64,000 bases of DNA from Glandiceps talaboti. Its lineage: Eukaryota > Hemichordata > Enteropneusta > Spengelidae. The notes below the pieces were generated by a model. That model was not told where the DNA came from. It did not search any database and saw only the letters and a program-made list of their open reading frames with translations. The stretch's first letter is position 1; each line of letters begins with the position of its first letter. Positions 1 through 13,271 of this stretch are shown here, piece after piece. Both the position numbers and the translations under genes were made by a program. The stretch spans positions 27,574,176 to 27,638,175 of the forward strand of contig NC_135550.1 in assembly GCF_964340395.1 (NCBI RefSeq), read 5' to 3'.

Positions 1-330
1 ACATAATGACATATTTTAAATCTACGATGAATTACAACTGATTTCTACTCAGCAATGATAACACCAGTCGCTAAAACTAACCCAATCAATCCTATCAACA
101 TAGCACATACAATGCATCCACCACAGTTGGTAAACATATTTCAAATTTTAAAAAGTCATTGGAAAATTCCAATGATTGGTAGGGATGACCAATATTATTG
201 ATTGGTATGCTTACACTTCCATTGAACTTGTCTGCTGTGTAATCAACAGGTTAAAGCTGATAAATAAATAATTATGTTGACTAGCTTCTTACACTAATAA
301 TTCAACAACTATAGGTATGCAAAGAACAAA

Positions 331-513
331 CAATAACTGAGGTGTCATTCAAGTTGAATGGTAAAAACAATAACTGAGGTGTCATTCAAGTTGAATGGTA
401 AAAACAATAACTGAGGTGTCATTCAAGTTGAATGGTAAAAACAATAACTGAGGTGTCATTCAAGTTGAATGGTAAAAACAATAACTGAGGTGTCATTCAA
501 GTTGAAGGGTAAA
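331..513. repeat. 37-bp minisatellite, 5 copies
   Basis: Five head-to-tail copies begin at 331, 368, 405, 442 and 479, each starting CAATAACTGAGGTGTCATTC. The first four are essentially identical; the last has one substitution (AAGGG for AATGG) and then decays. The near-identity suggests recent expansion, so copy number is likely polymorphic. Confidence 0.95.
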
Positions 514-1047
514 CTTCATAATATTCCAAATACCATGTGGTCCCACATGCTACATGTGTAAGCCATGTGTACTTGTTGACTTACATGTAAGTCTGCGTCA
601 TCTCAAAAGGATGTATTTTCCTCTAATATTATGATCACAATACTTGCCTTTCTTTCACAATTTGATGTTATTGTTTTATCATCAACTTAAGTCACTGCAT
701 GTATCGATGGTTTACATGTATTAACACAATCAAAGTATAAACAGGTACATGTATTCACAAAATGTTATCAACTTTTTTCAAATGTGATTTACAAATGTGT
801 TCTTTCCGCAACATAATTGGATAGTTAATTCAAGTCAATAACACTTATACTTTCTCTATCGTTTCATGTGTGTGTATATCACAAGTCTTCTTGTACCAGA
901 TCTCAGGTTTAAAAGTTAATCTCTCTATTTGGCATGCTGTACTTTAAGATGACATGAATAAATTATATTGTACACTATATATGGAAGTATCACAAAATGT
1001 TCTAACCACTTAATGCCAAGCAGAACAGCTATGTCTGTGTTACATAC

Positions 1048-1118
1048 CATTTTTAATAATGAAACTTTTCCTCTTTTTCTTTCCAAGTCTAGAATCATGT
1101 CAAGAGGAGGCGTTTGGC
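1048..1118 (-). CDS. unrecognised candidate exon
   Basis: On the minus strand, an AG at the left of a 71-nt open segment and a good donor (ATG|GTATGT) bound a peptide beginning QTPPLDMILDLERKRGKV. The composition looks more coding than the flanks, and the frame also stays open a little upstream of the proposed acceptor. I do not recognise the peptide. It could be an exon of the kinesin gene or of another minus-strand gene, or a chance frame. No neighbouring exon could be joined to it. Confidence 0.25.
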
Positions 1119-4100
1119 CTATTTTTTGGACATAATATTTGAGCACTTATTGACAAAACACAGATGTGTATTGTTCTAAGGTGTGATCATTTCAAGGACT
1201 CAGACTACCTGCTTCATCATACTCTAGCAGCACTTGATCTTTGCTCATATTGAGTCACACAAGACAAAGAGCTGGCGACATACAAAATTACCGTATTGAC
1301 AATGGTGTAGTGCCATATACATGAACTGAAATCTGAACTTTTAAATTTCAATGTTTTGCTATCATTGTATTAAAATTATTGCAAATGTTGCAATAAATAT
1401 AGTTTAATATTGAATATTATTACATAATCAACTTTCTCAGTTGCTATTCAGAAATACAATAAAAAATACTAATAAACAAGGCAAATATTTTTTACATGAA
1501 TTAATTTATGCACGCCAAATTTAAATAAATTGTTAATTTATTCTTTCTCTGAAATCTGATTCTTTAACAATTCCCTTCCAAACAGTAATATATTATGTAT
1601 ATCTTATCAGATCCACTTTTTTATTATTAGATTTTTAACAACTTTTGGAAAATAATTAAACACAAATTTAAAATGCATCTTCTTTTCATTGTAATATATA
1701 GTCATCAGCTGTAATGCCTGGGAGCCATTTTGTTATTTGATGACAAATATTATGCTGCATTATGGGAAAATTTTCAAACTAGAAACCAGTGTAAAGATGA
1801 TGACTATATCAGATATTCTGTATTTAGTTATAGCATACAAATATATGGAACTGAAAAATCACAAAAAGCTCTCAAATGCTCATCATTTTGTGACATAAAT
1901 GTGCAAATTGGAAAAAAAAAAGATATCATGTATGTTAGCCATGGTGACTGTCAAAGTAGAGTTGATGGAATACCAAGAAGTTTGACACAGAGAAGTCTAC
2001 TGTTTTTCATTTACTTAGCTCAGGCCAACACAGTTGAAATATTGACCAGTTAGTTCTTGAGGTGCTAGCAAAGCAGTATCTTTCCCATCACTAGGAAACC
2101 TATCAAGCAGGATCAGACATCTAAAAGCTTCCATTTCAAGTAGAAAACAAACCTATCAGTGCTTCAGTAACTGAGGAACAGTACCAATCTTTGCCCAGTA
2201 ACACACATTTGGCCAGTTGGTCAGGACCTACGTCTTTATTTTCATATAAATATTGATTAAATGAAGGAATACATGAAATGTTGGAGAGCATTACAACAAT
2301 AGGATTATAACCACTTCAAAAGATTCAGTGTTCGGTCAAGTATTTGTTGTAAAAATGACAACAGTATATTGTAATTTTCGTCAACCTTTTGCCATCTTTA
2401 CTTTAATCACTGACTGAGTTTTCTTCATACAACAGGATTATCTACACTACAATATCAGTAATTATAAATTGTACAGTTCAAATAAATGACATCATACAAC
2501 TCCTGGCTCCATCATCAAATAGCCTGTCTATACACTGCTGGATCTGTGGCCATGCTAGTTTTCGCTAAAACAGCTTAATCATCAAAGTGAACTGAAACTA
2601 AACTTGTTTTTATAAATTTGAGAACCTGCCTAGTGTCGGATGTCTCTCTGACAGCTACAACTAAAAACAGCTGTTTACATGTTCACACAATTGAACATAA
2701 TTACCATTTTTGCAGAAAATGTGTATTTGGTCTTTATTAATATGCATTTCAAAAATGGCTACCGTATTAAAATATCCAGCTTTGTTATATTTGCAAGCTG
2801 CATGTTGCGTGTGACCCATGGGGAAATTTGGTATGTGTGCTATTCTATTTTGGTGAGGGATGGCCTTATTATAATCAGCATATGGTCCTCATCAAGTCGT
2901 GAAATCAAGCTGTATTCACCATATACAAAGTTTTACTGGCCCTCCAATATACAAGTATAGCTGAATTGACATTGGGTGATAAAACATGGCTGCCATTTCA
3001 TTTTTAGTTGTGTATATGATCCAAAATTTTGATACCAATTATATTGTAGGAATTATTTCTATAGTCAATCTAAAATAAAGCTGAGATGCACCAAAAAATA
3101 AAGCAAAGACAAGATTTTGTTTGAATAATTTTTGACAGAAAAGTACATGGAAAGGTTATTATCAACCAATGATTATAAATGGAGAATGAATGGTACTTGG
3201 GCCAAGCCTTTAAACTCTATAGTGGCTATCAATAGGCTTTCATAGGTTGCCCCACTTGTCCTTCTTTTTCCCCACTATCTCGGTGTTTTACCTGTTGAGG
3301 GGTGATTGTTATCGACAATAATAACACCAAGAGAAAGCTTTAATACTTAATGAATAGTACTTCCAGTCCATGTGTTCAGGAATTCATCAAGTCATTGGTT
3401 AAGCTTTCACCATGTATGAATGAAATTTAAAAGCATTTTCCATCCTTCCACATGACTGCTAATATGACCGCAGGCAAATTTTGATTTGGTTACCCAAATG
3501 ACTGTTTAGAGTAAACTAGAGCATCTAGATTGAGTTACCGATATGCGTAGGGGCTAGTCATAGTGTTATGATAAAAATACCACTCTATGCTTATATATTG
3601 CTCTAACCATGTCACTGATATGCAACTCTGATGGAAAAAGTGAGGTCACCAGAGGTCATACTGATGGTAGCTTTACATATACGCATATTGCATGTCTGCA
3701 TTATTATAAATAAATTGACGACAGCTGCCGGTGGCTTTAGTCTACACTATGTACAAAGCAAATTTGCAACAGCCAGTTTTTAGGCATCAAAAATATTTTT
3801 CAAATATTTCAAACAAATAAAATTTAAAGTCCAAAATTTCAGTGCCATGAAAAAATCTGATAAAAATATTATTAGTTATCTTTTGATGAATTGTCTTTTG
3901 TTTGATTAAATTATTCAAAAATATTGAATTCATAAAGTGGTCGTATATTTCAAAAATTTGTGAAAATGTATACTTGTATACTCTATTCTAATATTTCATA
4001 TTCATATTAATATTTTTTATAGTCTGATGTGCAGCATATAGCTTATCAATGCCATCTGAATTTTTCAACAATGCTTTCTTTTTTAATAAAGAAATCGCTC

Positions 4101-7100
4101 TCTGTAGCTACAGATTAATTCTGGCATAGAAGAATAATGGACATGGTTCATTTCAACCATCCAAGAGTTTATTTTTAAATTTTCTGAACTACACATAAAT
4201 TCATATTCATAACCAGCAAAAATACAATATTGGTGTAAATTATCAATATGAATAAAAAAATTGTTGAATTTTGATATGACTCAGCAAAATATGTAATGAT
4301 AGCATATGGTATTTTATATTTAATCATGGATGCAAAATTCAAGGTAGGTTTTATTTCTATTGTTTTTCATAACAGTTGACAGTAGTTTCGATAGCAACAG
4401 TCAGTTATACTTTTGTGTGTGTCACTGTTAGTGTATATAGTAGAAGGGGTACAGAAATAGATACCACATTTAGAATATATAGGACCACAGACGCACACAC
4501 ACATCTGTTCTTAAATCCTCAAATCGGCCGTCTGTTCTCCTCTAAAAGGAAGTATCTAGTTTACTATTGAAACTGTGATTAATTAGCCATGAGATGACAA
4601 TTGTACCAACTTTCCATCTGTTTTCAGATCAAATTTCAAACCCACATATTTTTTTCATGCGTAATACCTACAAAATAGAACCAAAGTTTGCCAAAGTCAT
4701 AATAAAACCACATTTCAAATGCTCTACATGTGGCCATTCCACTGTGGTCAGGGACGACTGCAGTTCTGTATTCAAAACCAAATAATCTAGGCAATTTGCT
4801 TGTTTGAAGAGTTTGACATTCTGAGCACTCAAAGGTCATTCTCTGACCTCATGGCAAGAGAGGTCATAGGAGGAAAAAAATGGATAGATGATGTGAGAAT
4901 ACTGTGGATGAAACTGTAGGGAAATGAGGTGTTACCAAAGGTCAAATTCATGTATGAAAGGTTCAACTGAATGCAGGAATGGAAACTTCATCCAAATTCT
5001 AACAGCATTGAGTTTTAGAATCCCTCTTGGGACAATACCCTAGCATCCTATTATCAACACTACAGTGATTTCTCTACCTACCTCACTAACAAGATTAACT
5101 GTATTTATCTTTAGTAACCATAGCTCACAACAGTTTCAACACAGACAGTTAAATGAGGTGCTAAACACCAAATACTGCCACAACCATGAACACTAAGCCT
5201 ACCAGGGCTTCTAGGAGACCAAAATATAAGACAACACTACTAGGAAGTGTCCTGGGGAGCACACTGCTTGGTGTCTTCAAGATAATTGGGTAGTAAGAAA
5301 ACACAGATTGCAAAGATGTCTCCTGGTGGAATATTACTGTACTAGAATGTGGGCTTGATTATTTACCCTCACTTAGATTCAAGTCATGCAAGACAAATTT
5401 CACATGAAGGGTGTTCTCGGAACTAATGAAATGGAAATTATGACTTGGCAGGATATGATGAAATATGAAGACATCCCCCCTTGTCATATTATGTCTTCCT
5501 TTATCTTCACAAATAATCTAGGGTACTCAAAATCTAATGCTTCAATAAATTATTTCAATTCTTTGATAACTTCTTTTACAGATGATTCTATGACATTATA
5601 GATATCTTAAAATGATATCATACTTCAAACCATGTAAAACCAAGACCACATGCTTTATGTGTGACATTACTTTTTTTATTATGTAATTTTTGTATACTTT
5701 TTTATATATATTATATAGGTGACTTAAATATTTACCACAAATAAAAACAAATTATTCCACACTAACTCTGAATTTTCATCTAAAAGTTCATCAATTTCAA
5801 CAAATTATTAAATCAATATTAATTTGGATCAGAGTCTAGTCACTACATAGAATGAATGTCAGCCTACATTAAGTACCCAATCATATCACAGTAAATATAC
5901 CTAGCTTTATTCTACCCAATGCACTTGTCTCTGAACAAACAGCCGAGAGAAGGGGAGTTCCCATCTTGTAGTTCTTCCAAAGCCATCAAATATTGACTGT
6001 TATTTCAACAATACAGTTATTAATACATATATTTCTGTGATAAAGTCATGTCACGATATCCTACCCCTACAATAAGCTAACAACCACATATTATGACTGA
6101 CAGCAGCATGACACCTAGCTTAAATCCCACAAAAATGGTACCTCTATCATTTAACAGAAACAAATCAATAACTAGGATTGATTAGTGTGTGGGTGGCTGT
6201 GCCTCCTTTCAAAAGTCTCCACACGATCACTGGGATTGCACCTCCTGTTATAAAACATTATCACAGTAGGGCAACACATAGTTTGGGAGAAGATACTGTA
6301 GTATTGGTGGTCATTATTAGTGTTTTTACTTTCTAATTTGCAAGCACAAAAACCTACAACTTACTAGCACTAGTGTTTTTTACTCTGTGTAGCAAATGAA
6401 ATGGAACTATTTAAAATATCATATTGGAGTTTTGAAAACTAAAACTTAAACACTCATAAAATTACACTCTTTACACATGTACACTTCAAAAACAAATAAC
6501 TGAAGTACTTTTCATTAAACATATTAGTACAAGTATATGGAATACTTTGTTGAAAGAAGAAAGAGCGTAATTTTTCCTCTATTGACCATGCTCACAGCAA
6601 AGTCAAATAATGAACTGAAATGCACTTTATAAATTCTTTATCTAAGAAATCAATACTAATATTCAAACATAAGTGCATTTATCCACAATAGAAATGCAAT
6701 GAATTGTTAATGGTTTGGTCTAAATGATGTTAATTAATGACTTTAAAAATAACCCCACTGTGTTAATGTCATTGTTTTTCACAGTTGGCCTCATTATGTA
6801 AAGCACTAAGGTACTTGTACACTTGCATACTACAAACCTTGAGCTAACTTTGTTAAATCATCCTAACACAAAGTGTTCGCCATGAATCACAATTCATCAC
6901 TGTAAAACTCACTCAAGCATTACTTCTACCTGATGCCTAGTTGTGGGTAAAAAACTAATATTTGTGTGTGCAGTGGGACTGTGTTATATTAGTTGTACAC
7001 CACCATTTTTATGAGTCTGTATAAGTTACAAAGTTCGACCCACTGGGTGAAACATGCCAAGAACAATGACTGCTCAAGGACATGACTACCTTCACTAAAG

Positions 7101-7286
7101 TTTTGTTCTAAAACTGAATACATATTGTCATTTAAATCTTGCTTCTCCACCTTTCACTTGTTGTTTGCTGTTCCAATTTGAACAAGAACATCAAGTTCTT
7201 TCTCAGTTTGTTGTTGTCAAAAGCTCTGACGTCCTACAAGATGATTTGTAATCGGGGCAAATGTCTTCATTATCATTTCGCCTTAC

Positions 7287-7407
7287 TTCAAAGTCAATGA
7301 TAACCTTGTAGGTTAGAACAACACACTGAACTACAATAGTTATGGCGTCTCTATTGTAACCAAGGAAGTTTGGACAACCAATCTTGCCCTCGGTGAAAAT
7401 ACTGTTT
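7287..7407 (-). CDS. unrecognised candidate exon with hydrophobic stretch
   Basis: On the minus strand a pyrimidine-rich acceptor (TTTTTTTCTTCTAAG) is followed by 121 nt of open frame ending at a strong donor (GAA|GTAAGG). The 40-residue peptide begins NSIFTEGKIGCPNFLGYNRD and then has a hydrophobic stretch AITIVVQCVVLTY that could be membrane-associated. The frame runs on past the donor into the putative intron for about 24 more codons. I recognise no family. Both splice sites are good, which is why I list it, but it cannot be tied to a gene. Confidence 0.3.
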
Positions 7408-9983
7408 CTTAGAAGAAAAAAAGATACGTCATCTCAGTCAAACTGTCTTCTTCACTTTATCACCTTGAAAGGGATTTCTTAAAGATGGTTTACAACTTAG
7501 GGTTAACTTAGGTTTATTAAGGATGGTTTACAACATAAGGTTAACTCATAAGTCAGCATGTTTGAACTGGTGGGGCTTACAATTCTAGCCCTTCCCATCT
7601 ATACTCCTGCCATTGTTATAGGAATGGAAAGTACCAATTAAAATGTCAAGGTAGAATATGGTCACCTTGTACAACAAATTGGAAGGCATGGCTGTAACAA
7701 GGTTACCGCTCAGTAACCATGGCGGACATACCCTCATATAAATCATTCAATTAAGAATGGTCCAGTCAGGGCTCTGGGTCCAGTCACAGAGACGCTAGTT
7801 CAAGATGACCTGTTATCAACAATTTCTTTACCAACAAAGTACAATAACACATGAAATGGGTCTACTTCAAAATGAAGGATGAAGCTAATAGTGTCTTTTT
7901 TAATAATACTCATTAACACAAAGTAGGTGAGAATTGACAAATTAGATTACATGCTCTAATCTGTCAAGAAAACAGACATCAGATATTTTCTTTTGACAAA
8001 AAAAGGGATTTCACAGGATTACATTTTGTCACCTTAACTTATCAGGGATTAGAAGTGTCAGATGTCTTATTTATCTACATAACATATCACAGTTATAATT
8101 GTCCATAACACCCAAGTAAACTGTTACTACCAGTAGCAATGCTGATTTTTCCTAAACATGTTCCCTACTTCTTTCCTGTTGACAATTAAGCATTCCTGCC
8201 AACCAACAATCTCCAGGAATTCATACCCCATGTAGTGACAGGTAACAGTAACAGTAGTCAACTGGTGATAATGAACTATCAATTGTTGTCTATCTTCAAA
8301 ATTGACACACTTGACAATGAGATAGGATGACCTTCACAGTGACATATAAACACTTGAAGCCACAGTAGTGCTACTTGAAGTGCTTATGAACTTGTCCATT
8401 TTCAAGCTTTTGAACTAGTACATTTTAAAGCTTTTGAACTTTTACGAAAGTTTTTTTTCAGCTGCCTGGTGTACTATATCCCAATCTGCAACATTTGCAG
8501 GTATACATCATTCAAGCCATTGACCATGGATTTCCTCATATGCAAACTACTCAAATCCTAATGCTAAAACTTCTTACATGATCAGCAATATATGCAGGGT
8601 TGTTAGATAACTTGTTTTACCTAATATAGTTTTGAGTGAATAGGTCAAGGTGAAAGTCATCTAGCTGCTGGTATACCTAACTAACCTATCAGTTGGCTGC
8701 ATCTACTTCTAATGTATACATACATACATGTCAACTTATTACATCATACACAATGACAATAATGTATCACAGGTACCAGTAAAGTATTCTAATTTTAAAT
8801 TTTTTTTTTACATATCATCTTATTTTTACGAAAAGTCTGAGGAATAATCTACCACTAGTACCAGCAATTTATACCAAGACATTTCTACAAAAAGCAGTAT
8901 CTCCTGTAAGAAAGCCACAATACTGATAGAGGACTGTGAAGGACATGCTTGTGATTCTTTCTAATGGTGGAATAAGTTTTAAAAGTTGAATCTAGACTTG
9001 AAACCACTGTGATTGAGACATGTAAGTACTGTACACTATTTATTTTAGTTAGGTTGGGTCTCATTATTTGCAAATATCAAATTCTGTCTCAGGGAGAAGA
9101 GGAGAAATTTGAGTACAAGTCCTCAGTAATTACCTGGCAAATATAGTTAAGGTCAAAGCTCTTGGGGAGTACAGCAAAATGTGTCCAACAGGCAACAACA
9201 ATTAATGATACTTTTAATGGTCAGAAAGTGAAACAAAGACAGCAGACAAACTGTCAGACAAAGATGTTTTACTCCTTGTCAGATTGGATTGCTCCCTTGA
9301 TTCAACATCAATGCACAATCTTTCTTTTACTAAGTATCCTGTCAGTGTCACACTTTTTAATGAGAAACATTAGCGTTCATGGTTTAACAGGCACATTATG
9401 CTACAACCATTGGAGGTCTAGCTAATCCCATTTTTGTGCACACTGTGTCCAGCTTTCATGAGCTGAAAATCTGCCTCAGGTTACATCCCCTATCATGAAT
9501 TTGATAATACGTAACATATACATTGAATTGAAAGCCAGACAATATAAAGAACTAAAAACCCACTGATGGTGAGTGGGCATTGTAAATAAAGCAACTAGAT
9601 TTGATGGGCAAGCTGTGAATGAATGGACATAAAAGAACTGTTACATAACTTTTAAAAGTCACCTCCTTATTGAAATTTCCTTTCATTCTAATGATTCAAC
9701 TCTAAGAAAGTTGAACACAAAAGAAGAAAATCTTTTTTTTTTCTTTGAGACAATTGCTTTTAATCCAACTCCCTGTTACTGGTAGGTGGGAAACCGTACT
9801 GCCACTATGAGATGAGATTTAGCAGACATGCAAGGTGCCATGATACATCGATGGTGACACTAACCAAAATCAATTGGCAGTCGGCCATAGATAAAAGATC
9901 AATTTTGTGTATTTTTACTGGGAGGGGCTTATTTACAGAGCATCTTAAAACTCTTTCAACCACCAAGAGCAAGTTTAATGGGG

Positions 9984-10101
9984 TTACATGGAGTTTAGAA
10001 AGCATTCTTACATACTCTGTTTGGTGTTCAGCTGGTTCTGGTTTACATGGAGTTTACAAAGAACTCACAGATACTGTTTGGTATTGAGTTGGTACTGGTA
10101 G
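9984..10101. repeat. 59-bp tandem duplication
   Basis: Two diverged copies starting TTACATGGAGTTTA at 9984 and 10043, each continuing through a TACT(C)TGTTTGGT and a GGT-CTGG block. About 80% identical by eye, so older than the minisatellite at 331. Confidence 0.75.
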
Positions 10102-10281
10102 TGTGTGTTGAGCTTTGTGAGTTTGAGGAATACAATGGAGCTGAAACGATTTCAAGTGGCAGATTGAAGGTTACTTAAAACCATGCATGAACTTTTTTTT
10201 TTCTTTTTTAATAGAGGAGACATCAGGTGTAAAAGTGCCTGGAGCGAGAGTTGTGTAATTACACCTTTTCTTACAGAACAA

Positions 10282-10467
10282 CTAACATCCGGTTATTCCT
10301 TGCAGGCTTGATTTTGGTACAATAGCTTGGATAAACGTATCATACAAAGGGAAGACAGTGTCATTTCCTTCCAATTCTATGAACACAATGCCACTGTCAT
10401 AGAGGTAGTCATCACATACCCCCCTCCTCAGTGTATTGTCAGCTTCCCTGTAGTTCCCTGTATCATG
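10282..10467 (-). CDS. unrecognised candidate (terminal) exon
   Basis: A good minus-strand acceptor (CTTTTCATTTCAG) opens a 62-codon frame that ends in TAG at 10282-10284. The peptide starts HDTGNYREADNTLRRG and later contains DDYLYDSGIVFIELEGND, which looks coding in composition. Two readings are possible: a terminal exon of 61 residues, or a 48-nt internal exon, because a strong donor (GGG|GTATGT) follows the sixteenth codon. I do not recognise a family and cannot join it to the kinesin exons. Confidence 0.35.
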   Translation of the reverse strand, partial: HDTGNYREADNTLRRGVCDDYLYDSGIVFIELEGNDTVFPLYDTFIQAIVPKSSLQGITGC

Positions 10468-13077
10468 CTGAAATGAAAAGTTTCATTTTCTTCCCATGAT
10501 GCATTGCCATGTTTTAGTGCTTTAGAAGTGTAATTATACAAATGAATGTTTTCATATTCATTTCATATGCTCATAAACATTTCATAACATTGTTGGTTGA
10601 CCATACAAACATTAGTTTGATTTGATAAGATAGCAGTATTGTTATGTAAACAGTGAAATTGGAAACCAACCAAATAACAGTTCCTGATTAGAAAGAAATG
10701 AACCAGAGAAATTGTTGTGGTGACTGGAACTACTCAGATCTTTTTAAACTTAATGCCCTGGAAACAAAAGAAAAGCTGTTATCTGAGGGATTTGAGTTGT
10801 ACATGTAGCACTGGCCCCTACATGAAAGGGTAGGGTCTAAGCTTGTAAGTCTATTCTCATGACATAATGTTTGACACCTTTTTGTCCTGAAACAGTTTTT
10901 GTTACTGCCATACATCCATCAAACTCCCTTCATCTCCAACTTTGAGATTTTGCTATGGGTAACTTAGACTACAGGCTGCTGAGAATGGGCTGACTCGCAA
11001 ACCATGTATAAATGTCAAATGGGGATTTTCCAGCAAGATTTCTACAGAACTTCACACTTGTGAAAACAACAAAATTAGAGGAGTGATCAAGCCGTCAACA
11101 AAACAAAAGAGTGTGTTGTACAATACTGAGACAAAATACTTTAGCGTAAATGACAGCTTTTAGACACTGTTGTGTTTCATTCTTAAAGTATACTGTCATT
11201 TGGACTATGATATATCTGTCAACTACATGTAAAAAAATATTCAAAGTATTCAATTCAATTGTTTTCAGTACAAAATTCAAGAAACAGTCAACAATTTGAC
11301 ATATGAATGATATCTATCTAAATCCTTACAAGTAGAGTAAGCTAAAAACATCAATTCAAAATAACCACACTTAAGTCACCATACTTCAAATTGTCTGCCA
11401 CTATATTTACAGCAAAGCAGGTGGCTATACAAGCCTAACTGACCAAGACTATAGTTATCTCATAGAGAAATTCAAAAGAATAAAGCCAATACCTGAATAT
11501 AATGTCCTTCACACCGGTGTCGATATGACAACTGAATTCCCGAATTTCAACAATATTATTCCTTATACAATTTACCCCTATATTTATTTACAACTGATGA
11601 TTTTCTTAGAAGGAATAATTAGAATTATACAAGTTTTTCTCTCAAACTACACATGCTATTATGAGAATAACATTGAAATTCTAAACTGACGGAATTGAAA
11701 TGAATGCATTTTAATAGTGGTTTATTGTAGTAAAGGAATTGTTGACCCCTTGTACAATAAGCACTGACCCAGTTGGTGTACATTTCAATTGTAAATAATT
11801 AGCAGTGTTTGGTATTCCATGTAAAATACATCTGAATTGAAGTCACAACAGAGCACCCTGACTGGTAGGCCCTTGAGAAAAAGACGTACTTGGTGTGCAC
11901 CAAGGTGAATACAATACTAGGGTATCATTTTGTCTGGAAGCTAGGGGATATGAATCCACCTGCAACATGTTTCAATGTAAGCAGGTAATTAGATAGGCCA
12001 GGTAAATGTGCAAGACAACACTACAGGTATTTAAAAATCTAAGTCAGGTGTAGAAATAAACATCAACCACAAACCACTAAATGTGGTACACAGATGTAAC
12101 CTGATGCAAGGTCTTACTTGCACAGGTTAGGTAAATTACAAAGTATCGGATAAACGTTATGTCAGGAGTTTAGAACTACGAGAAGATCCTGATTTGTATG
12201 ATTTTAGTTCAACTTGCATTTGAGAATAGAAAATAGTCTTTGCAAACCTGAGTTTGAGTAGCCTTGCTTTTCAGAGTGAGACCATACAAAATGTACTTAA
12301 TAAAGGTGATAGGTGAGAATGCATGGCACTTTGCCTACTGACAAGCCAGACCTGGTGCCCCCACACACACAAATCTTGGTTGCCAGGATATATGATATTG
12401 GTGAACCAGTCATGACAGGGCACCCAGCAAAGATAACACCTACTTGGTCTAGTTAGATTTGACCCTCTCCAATCATACAATTCCATAATGCCCAATCCAA
12501 ACATCACTACTTTTTTCTAATTTTAGTCCAAAAATACAATTGTGGATATGTGTTGAACACAAGGGTTGTAATCTGTTTGATCGCTATAGAATATTGAGAC
12601 ATTGTACCCTTAGACTCCTTCTTGAACTCAGGGGACAACACAAACAGACTGAATGGCCAGTCTTAGCAAACAAATCAACAATCATTTGTACTATTTTAGA
12701 CAGTTATCAGTACAATCTGTGAGTACTGGCAGATTTACTGCTCACTCTGAACATGTTCTGATTTGTATTTATTAACATTTCTTTGAGCTATATATCAGAT
12801 TGTTTGCTTACACTGAGGTCGGTACTTTCTGTCATCATAATAAAAGAATCAGCCATTAAAATTTAAGCTTTCAAATTTGCTGACTATTCTCTTTACTATC
12901 CCCCTCTGTGCATAAATCCAATATGATGATAAACGTCAGTCATATTGATCAAAGGTGAACATGAAACAAAACAAAAGACATCAAACTTCAAAATTTATTT
13001 TAATCTTGGTACCCATTTGCCCTAAACTCTTCAAACAATGTAAACAAATGAGGAAATTATCTTATTGAACACTGCAC

Positions 13078-13271
13078 CTCAAAAATAGATATCCTGGCAA
13101 GTTTCCGTAGTGTGGAAATTTAATCAACAACAGAAAAATGTGGGTTTGACTTGCATCCTTAGAGACACCGGTCAACGCGTGCCCAGGGATATCTTTTTCA
13201 ACCACAGAAATAATGACATCTATACTGTTTCCTGATCTAGGAGTGTTTTCTGGGCTCTCAGTGCCGACTGA
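13078..13271 (-). CDS. unrecognised candidate exon
   Basis: On the minus strand, tandem CAG acceptors near 13272 lead into an open frame of about 65 codons that ends at a possible donor (GAG|GTGCAG). The peptide starts SVGTESPENTPRSGNSIDV and continues IISVVEKDIPGHALTGVSKD; the first two thirds look coding. The donor is only fair and an internal donor (CCG|GTGTCT) is an alternative. It is unrecognised; I considered a PX-like beta strand, as in KIF16B tails, but the match is not good enough to claim. Confidence 0.3.

Noticed and set aside
9134-9210. Short minus-strand segment (peptide with CWTHFAVLPKSFDLNYICQ) before a GTAATT donor
   Set aside because: The donor is fair but the acceptor is poor (no pyrimidine tract) and the peptide is short, so I could not separate it from chance.
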